A DNA stretch of 64,000 nucleotides from Pseudomonas sp. S35 (GTDB lineage: Bacteria > Pseudomonadota > Gammaproteobacteria > Pseudomonadales > Pseudomonadaceae): contig NZ_CP019431.1 of the NCBI RefSeq assembly GCF_009866765.1, positions 2,108,001-2,172,000 on the forward strand. The letters are read 5' to 3'. Made by a program: the position numbers and the translations under genes. The notes beneath the pieces were generated by a model. That model did not search any database. It saw only the letters and a list, made by a program, of their open reading frames with translations, and was not told the origin of the DNA. Shown piece by piece: positions 59,208-64,000 of this stretch (the first letter of the stretch is position 1; every line of letters starts with the position of its first letter).

Positions 59208-59308
59208 CCCTAGCTTTTTCCTGCTCTGCGACGACAAAAATCATAATTTCGCTATCCCCCGATCCTGCACAGAATGCGTCCACACCCGCCTTCGTGAAGG
59301 ACACAGGT

Positions 59309-60622
59309 ATGACCGCTGGAAAAACTGAAATCGATACGCTTGTGGTCGGCGCTGGCCAGGCTGGCGTGGCCATGAGTGAGCATTTGAGCAAGCAAGGCGT
59401 GCCGCACCTGGTGCTGGAGCGCAGCCGGATTGCCGAAGCCTGGCGCACCGGGCGCTGGGATTCGCTGGTTGCCAACGGCCCGGCCTGGCACGACCGTTTT
59501 CCCGGCCTCGAGTTTGCCGGTTTGAGCCCCGACGGTTTCGCCCCGAAAGAACAGGTCGCCGATTACTTCGAAGCCTATGCCCGCAAATTCAACGCGCCGA
59601 TTCGCACCGGTGTTGAAGTGCGCAAGGTTGATCGCAACGTGGGGCGTCCCGGTTTTACGGTCGAGACCTCTGAAGGTGTGATCCAGGCCAATCGCGTGGT
59701 CGTGGCAACCGGTCCATTTCAGAAACCTGTCATTCCAGCCATCGCACCGAGCGACGAACGTCTGACTCAGATCCATTCCTCGCACTACCGCAACCCGCAG
59801 CAACTGGCCGAAGGCGCGGTGCTGGTGGTCGGTGCGGGGTCTTCCGGTACTCAGATCGCAGACGAATTGCAACGCTCCGGCCGCCAGGTATACCTCTCGG
59901 TTGGCGCCCACGATCGCCCACCCCGCGCCTACCGCAATCGCGATTTCTGCTGGTGGCTGGGGGTGCTCGGCGAGTGGGATCAGGCGGCGATGAGGCCTGG
60001 CCGTGAGCACGTAACGATCGCCGTCAGTGGCGCCTATGGCGGGCGTACGGTGGACTTCCGTGAACTGGCGCAGCGAGGCATGAAACTGGTCGGTGTCACC
60101 CGTTCGTTCAACGACGGCGTGGCGACGTTCCAGCCAGACTTGGCCGAGAACCTGGCGCGTGGCGACGAGAATTATCTGGCAGTGCTCGATGCAGCCGATG
60201 CCTACATCGAACGCAACGGGCTGAGCCTGCCGCTGGATCCTCAAGCCCGTCGCGTATTCCCCGATCCGGAATGCGTGACCCACCCGATTCTGGAACTGAA
60301 CCTGGCTGAGGCCGGCATCACCACCATCATCTGGGCCACCGGTTTTGCCACCGACTACAACTGGATGAACGTTGACGCCTTCGATGAAAAAGGCAAACCC
60401 CGGCATCAGCGTGGGGTGTCCAACGAGTCCGGCATCTATTTCCTCGGTTTGCCGTGGCAGTCGCGTCGCGGGTCGTCGTTCATCTGGGGCGTGTGGCATG
60501 ACGCCAAATACGTCGCCGATCACATCGCCACCCAGCGCAAGTACCTCGAATACAGGGACGCTGCCGAGCGCCAGGCCGAGCACGCTGTTTCAACGGCTCC
60601 GGCATCAGCCGTGACGGCCTGA
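59309..60622 (+). CDS. Flavin-containing monooxygenase (CzcO-like)
   Basis: A 437-residue FAD/NADPH monooxygenase from ATG 59309 (GAAGGACACAGGT upstream). FAD motif LVVGAGQAGVAMSEHL at 11-26, NADPH motif VLVVGAGSSGTQIADEL near 172, and the ATG motif IIWATGFATDYNW near 345. It is of the group that hydroxylates N or C atoms of small molecules. Co-directional with RidA 64 bases downstream; reactive imine or enamine products could be cleared by that protein. Confidence 0.9.
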   Translation: MTAGKTEIDTLVVGAGQAGVAMSEHLSKQGVPHLVLERSRIAEAWRTGRWDSLVANGPAWHDRFPGLEFAGLSPDGFAPKEQVADYFEAYARKFNAPIRTGVEVRKVDRNVGRPGFTVETSEGVIQANRVVVATGPFQKPVIPAIAPSDERLTQIHSSHYRNPQQLAEGAVLVVGAGSSGTQIADELQRSGRQVYLSVGAHDRPPRAYRNRDFCWWLGVLGEWDQAAMRPGREHVTIAVSGAYGGRTVDFRELAQRGMKLVGVTRSFNDGVATFQPDLAENLARGDENYLAVLDAADAYIERNGLSLPLDPQARRVFPDPECVTHPILELNLAEAGITTIIWATGFATDYNWMNVDAFDEKGKPRHQRGVSNESGIYFLGLPWQSRRGSSFIWGVWHDAKYVADHIATQRKYLEYRDAAERQAEHAVSTAPASAVTA

Positions 60623-60686
60623 ATTCGATTCCGCGCTGAACCCAAGCGGGCGGCGCGGCCAACTTTCTGCTTCCAGGGACCCTCAC

Positions 60687-61124
60687 ATGGCACAACCTAC
60701 TCATACCCGCATTCGCATGTTCAACACCAAGGAAACCTACCCCAACCAGAGCCTGGACAACGACCTGTGCCAGGCCGTGCGCGCCGGCAATACTGTGTAC
60801 GTACGTGGCCAGATCGGCACCGATTTCGAAGGCAATCTGGTGGGGCTTGGGGATCCGCGTGCGCAGACCGAACAGGCGATGAAAAACGTCAAACAGTTGC
60901 TAGAAGAGGCGGGTTCGGACCTGTCGCACATCGTCAAGACCACAACCTACATCATCGACCCGCGCTATCGCGAGCCGGTCTACCAGGAGGTTGGCAAGTG
61001 GCTCAAGGGTGTGTTCCCGATTTCCACCGGGCTGGTGATTTCCGGACTAGGGCAGCCGCAATGGCTGATGGAAATCGACGTAATCGCTGTGGTGCCGGAC
61101 AACTGGCAACCGAGTCAGGCGTGA
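60687..61124 (+). CDS. RidA family enamine/imine deaminase
   Basis: A 145-residue YjgF/YER057c/UK114 protein. The RidA fold is clear (NDLCQAVRAGNTVYVRGQIGTDFEGNLVGLGDPRAQTEQAMKNVKQLLEEAGSDLSHIVKTTTYI). Near the C-terminus, TGLVISGLGQPQWLMEIDVIAVV replaces the usual R-x-C-V-E-V part, so the catalytic arginine of the archetype is absent and it belongs to a non-archetypal subgroup. It probably handles an intermediate made by the monooxygenase or aminotransferase. Confidence 0.9.
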   Translation: MAQPTHTRIRMFNTKETYPNQSLDNDLCQAVRAGNTVYVRGQIGTDFEGNLVGLGDPRAQTEQAMKNVKQLLEEAGSDLSHIVKTTTYIIDPRYREPVYQEVGKWLKGVFPISTGLVISGLGQPQWLMEIDVIAVVPDNWQPSQA

Positions 61125-62528
61125 GCGAAGCTGCGCTGCGCATCGCCTGGAGCGTCGGCATCGCGCTGCTGCTGCTGGGTCAGTAGCGCTGGTATTGGGA
61201 ACTGAACTCGGAGCGTGCTTCGGTGAGTTATTCGGGCAGGCCGTTGAGGTCGTCGAATTGGCTTGAACTCGCCGGGGCGCTGCGCTCCATCATGCGTTAG
61301 CCCCTGGACGTTATCATGATCGGTTAGGTGCGCGACCTGGATACCTGCCGCATCGCCATCTAATCGTTACTCACTGGTCACTTCGCGCACTCGACCCCGT
61401 ACGCCAACAGCGCCGCAGCTACTATATCAGTAGTAGCTGTTACTTGTTGTCAGAGCTTCCAAAAAGCATTTTGACTTGGCTCTAGGCGATAATTGCCGCC
61501 TGGCGGTGCGCCAAAAAAACGTGCTTCCGCCTAAAGAGGTGTTTTCCGAGTCGGTCGAGGACAAAGAGAACTTTATCGTTCAACCTTTCATCGACCTTTT
61601 GGGCCAAGAAGCTTATGCGGGAGCGCAAGTCATCATCACGGGTGCTTCCTTCCAAGGCCTAGAAGGCGTTCATAGGAACAAACTCACCAAGCCTTATGTT
61701 GGGTGACGCCCTCTTACCATGTATTAAGATTCTGCGATTTTAAGATGAGGATTGTCCGGTGGTATCAATTCAAACAATTGCTTCGGATCCTCAATCAAGT
61801 AACCCTTCAGGGTGGTTTTCTTCCTAGGGCCTTTCACTTGGCATGCCCAGATATTCAGACCGTTGTCTCGCTTCCTGTGGACCTTCAGTTTCTCGAACTG
61901 CTTCTGCACCCAACGCCATTCTTCAATCCCTTGATCGGCACCCTGTGAGACACCAGGAAATTGCACCAGCGCAACGCTGCGTCGATGGGCCGATAAAAGA
62001 TTTTCGCTTGCGGATTAAAATTATTTGAAGACATGTCCGAACGGACCTCCGTTTCTAATGGAAAGGGCCTCTAGCACATCCCTGTTTTTGACTGCCTGCT
62101 GGGAGAACTGCCCGCAGTATTCATTGGGACCTTCAGCTTGATGAGCTCATTCCATCTATCCAAATACTAAAGTGGTGCCCATGCTTCTTAAAGATTTCCG
62201 CCCAGGCAGGCGGGACAGGATCACATCGCAAGGATTTGCCATTGATTTTTCGGCTAGTCGCGACATTAGATCCAGTGGGGGACCGTCATTTTGATTACCG
62301 GTTCATGCCGCCAGTCGCAATTTCGTGGGGCTGAAACCACCGATGCGCAGATCCCTCTGCTTAAAATACGACGGCCTCGTTCTTTGTGATACGTCGCGTG
62401 TACGGATGATCAAGAACAACGGTATATCGGGTAATGACCGGCGCCGACCTATACAGCAGACTCCTCTTCAGACGCCGTCAAGCCAGACGGCTCGCAGCAC
62501 AAGAATAACAATGCGCAGAGGAGCCACC
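61125..62528. other. 1.4 kb of gene debris before the aromatic genes
   Basis: The stretch has several short broken frames but no complete gene. Plus-strand 61476-61706 gives VFSESVEDKENFIVQPFIDLLGQEAYAGAQVIITGASFQG, protein-like but without start or ribosome site. A dyad AGCTACT-N8-AGTAGCT lies at 61417-61438. The remnant listed separately is at 61724-62034. Codon and GC statistics vary along it, as expected at an insertion junction. The promoter of the dioxygenase gene must lie near 62330-62520. Confidence 0.45.
61724..62034 (-). pseudogene. Remnant of a Pseudomonas accessory protein (frameshifted)
   Basis: From ATG 62034 one frame reads MSSNNFNPQAKIFYRPIDAALRWCNF, an N-terminus like a family often seen in Pseudomonas accessory regions (F-P-AK-FYRPI-AA-RWC). 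The next frame continues GADQGIEEWRWVQKQFEKLKVHRKRDNGLNIWACQVKGPRKKTTLKGYLIEDPKQLFELIPPDNPHLKIAES. The change of frame near 61960 and the abrupt change of style indicate a broken or fused gene. Function unknown. Confidence 0.4.
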
Positions 62529-63431
62529 ATGTCGGGCATTGATACCCTTGGCTACATCGGATTTACCGCACGCGATATCGGTGCGTGGAAGAAGTTTGCG
62601 CCCGATGTGCTGGGTTTGCAGATCGGTCAAGAGTTGGAGGACGGCACATTGGTGTTGCGCGCCGACCTCCACCAGCGTCGAGTCGTCATTCATCCCGGTG
62701 ATCATGATGACGTCGCTTACGTGGGTTGGGAGTGTCGCAGCAGCGAAGATTTGCACAACGTGCGGAACGCTCTGCGTGCTGCTCGGATTCCCTTCGAGGA
62801 AGTACCCAACGAGGTAGCGCAAGCGCTAGCCGTGCGGGAAATGATTCGCTTCCGGGATGTCGATGGCGTGCTGATCGAAGCCCATTACGGACCTACGATA
62901 CTTGCCAATCAGCCATTCGTGTCGCCGGTCGGTGCGCGCCCATTCCTGACTCAGGAACAAGGGCTGGGGCATTTGGTGCTCTCGACCACTGAATACTCCG
63001 CTCAAATCGATTTTTATGAAAAAGTGCTGGGCTTCAAGCGCACCGATTCATTGATCATTTCAGGCGTCAACTGTGAGGCGATGTTCATGCGGGTGAACGA
63101 ACGTCATCACTCCCTCGCCATCGTCGACATGCCGCCAACCCATGGCCCACGCCTGCATCACATTCTTCTGGAAATGAACTCGCTCGACGAAGTGGGTTTC
63201 GCCTATAGCCGCGCGCGTGAGGCCGGCGCGCACATCCTTATCGATCTTGGACGGCACGTTAACGACAACATGTTCTCGTTCTACGTCCTGACGCCGTCTG
63301 GCTGGTCAGTGGAAATCGGTTGGGGCGGTATCCAGATCGACGACGAAACCTGGCACGTAACTCATTACCCCACCAACAGTAGCTGGGGACACGAATTCCA
63401 TATGCCGGCTCAGTTTCAAGCGCCCAAGTAA
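62529..63431 (+). CDS. Extradiol ring-cleavage dioxygenase (BphC-type, VOC fold)
   Basis: A 300-residue two-domain type I extradiol dioxygenase from ATG 62529; the frame extends upstream without a ribosome site. Iron ligands H148 (GLGHLVL), H211 (LHHILLEM) and E262 (SVEIGWGG) and second-sphere H194, H243 and Y252 match the spacing in 2,3-dihydroxybiphenyl 1,2-dioxygenases. It opens a catechol ring next to the hydroxyls, making a yellow meta-cleavage product, with Fe(II) and O2. The following hydrolase gene fits this. The exact catechol cannot be told. Confidence 0.9.
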   Translation: MSGIDTLGYIGFTARDIGAWKKFAPDVLGLQIGQELEDGTLVLRADLHQRRVVIHPGDHDDVAYVGWECRSSEDLHNVRNALRAARIPFEEVPNEVAQALAVREMIRFRDVDGVLIEAHYGPTILANQPFVSPVGARPFLTQEQGLGHLVLSTTEYSAQIDFYEKVLGFKRTDSLIISGVNCEAMFMRVNERHHSLAIVDMPPTHGPRLHHILLEMNSLDEVGFAYSRAREAGAHILIDLGRHVNDNMFSFYVLTPSGWSVEIGWGGIQIDDETWHVTHYPTNSSWGHEFHMPAQFQAPK

Positions 63432-63446
63432 CGAAGGATGACCACC

Positions 63447-64000
63447 ATGACTGTTCATACAGCTGAAACTACTTCACGTTTCATTGAAGTTAATGGCCTC
63501 AATATTCATTACCACGACACCGAGGTAGGTGACCGCGTGCTGGTGATGCTGCACGGGGGAGGGCCGGGGGCGTCGGCATGGAGCAACTACCGGACCAACC
63601 TGCCGGCCTTCGCTGCCACTTACCGGGTCATCGCCTTCGACGCGCCGCACTATGGCAAATCGGACAAGCCCCTCAGTGCCTACCAGGACACGGACTTCTA
63701 TACGGAAGTTTTTGCCCAGGCGCTCGACAAGCTAGGCGTGAAACGGGCCCACTTCATCGGCAATTCCATGGGCGGCACGATCTCCATGACCATGGCGATG
63801 AAACGCCCCGATCTGGTCGCAAAGCTGGTGCTGATGGGGCCGGGCGGTTCGCCGACCATGTTCACGCCGATGATGACCGAAGGCATCAAGATCCTGGGCG
63901 CCTTCTATCAAGGCGAAGGTCCGACCCGCGAGAAGCTCGAAGCAGCGGTACGCATCATGGTGTACGACCAGTCGATGGTGACGCCTGAACTGATCGAGGC
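63447..64000 (+). CDS. Meta-cleavage-product hydrolase (BphD-like), partial at window edge
   Basis: 184 codons are visible from ATG 63447; the gene runs off the right edge. The alpha/beta-hydrolase oxyanion motif HGGGPGA is at residues 36-42 and the nucleophile elbow GNSMGG puts Ser107 at the active site. Both fit C-C bond hydrolases that split 2-hydroxy-6-oxo-hexadienoates made by extradiol dioxygenases. It starts 15 bases after the dioxygenase stop, in the same transcript. Confidence 0.9.
   Translation, partial: MTVHTAETTSRFIEVNGLNIHYHDTEVGDRVLVMLHGGGPGASAWSNYRTNLPAFAATYRVIAFDAPHYGKSDKPLSAYQDTDFYTEVFAQALDKLGVKRAHFIGNSMGGTISMTMAMKRPDLVAKLVLMGPGGSPTMFTPMMTEGIKILGAFYQGEGPTREKLEAAVRIMVYDQSMVTPELIE

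Noticed and set aside
61476..61706. Protein-like frame before the dioxygenase gene
   Set aside because: Starts only at TTG without a ribosome site; probably a gene fragment, described with the debris region.
1..64000. CRISPR array, tRNA, rRNA or complete insertion sequence
   Set aside because: I saw no repeat-spacer pattern, no tRNA-like cloverleaf or CCA end, and no transposase gene. The only complete mobile element nested in the ICE is the group II intron.

Overview
The window comes from a Pseudomonas, most likely of the P. fluorescens group. This rests on the high-GC coding style, a P. fluorescens-type REP motif near 49.1 kb, and an integrative and conjugative element (ICE) of the ICEclc/PAGI-2/PFL_4695 lineage. 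Two large parts adjoin: an ICE segment (1 to about 42-46 kb) and a stretch that looks chromosomal (about 46.1-64 kb).

ICE, conjugation block (1-17.2 kb, minus strand). In transcription order it holds a PilL-type lipoprotein, a coiled-coil membrane protein, TIGR03759, a lytic transglycosylase, TIGR03765, the TraD coupling protein, TIGR03747, RAQPRD, TIGR03758, TIGR03745, TIGR03750, TIGR03746 and a partial TIGR03749. These build the mating channel. Two cargo modules sit inside it. One is a plus-strand HEPN-type gene broken by one extra G (2655-4026). The other is a seven-gene operon with a divergent LysR gene (7678-14592). Its core matches the azomycin (2-nitroimidazole) pathway: an MppP/RohP-like PLP arginine hydroxylase, a DUF6190-like protein, an aldolase of the DHDPS family and a haem-oxygenase-like diiron N-oxygenase. 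A Rieske-methyltransferase fusion, a GST and a DoxX protein are added.

ICE, accessory and maintenance block (17.3-42 kb, minus strand). A SNF2-type helicase gene is split by a 2.4-kb group II intron whose exact ends can be read. A run of small ICE genes follows (DUF6094 methyltransferase, DUF3275, tandem DUF3577 and others). Most have a hairpin just before an AGGAGA-type ribosome site. Three copies of a covarying structured element (27.1-27.3, 29.4-29.6 and 31.7-31.8 kb) lie in 5' leaders. Next come topoisomerase III, SSB, DUF3158, TIGR03761, a regularly spaced palindrome array that may be an origin, an STY4528 replication protein, DUF2857, ParB, a HicA-like protein, ParA and AlpA.

Transition (42-46.1 kb). 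This has lower GC and few genes: two small lipoproteins flanking a glycine/serine-rich beta-repeat protein, all on the plus strand, then unassigned sequence ending in a GC-rich direct repeat that may mark the ICE end. No tRNA or integrase is visible.

Chromosome-like part (46.1-64 kb). It holds an SsuABC/TauABC-like transporter, a GMC oxidoreductase, an NCS1 permease and an aldehyde dehydrogenase with a divergent LysR gene. Then come an ArgE-like deacetylase, a DUF1028 protein, a frameshifted class III aminotransferase with a divergent TetR gene, a flavin monooxygenase and a RidA protein. This suggests uptake and oxidation of nitrogen-containing compounds. After about 1.4 kb of gene debris the window ends in an extradiol ring-cleavage dioxygenase and a partial meta-cleavage-product hydrolase, the start of an aromatic degradation operon.
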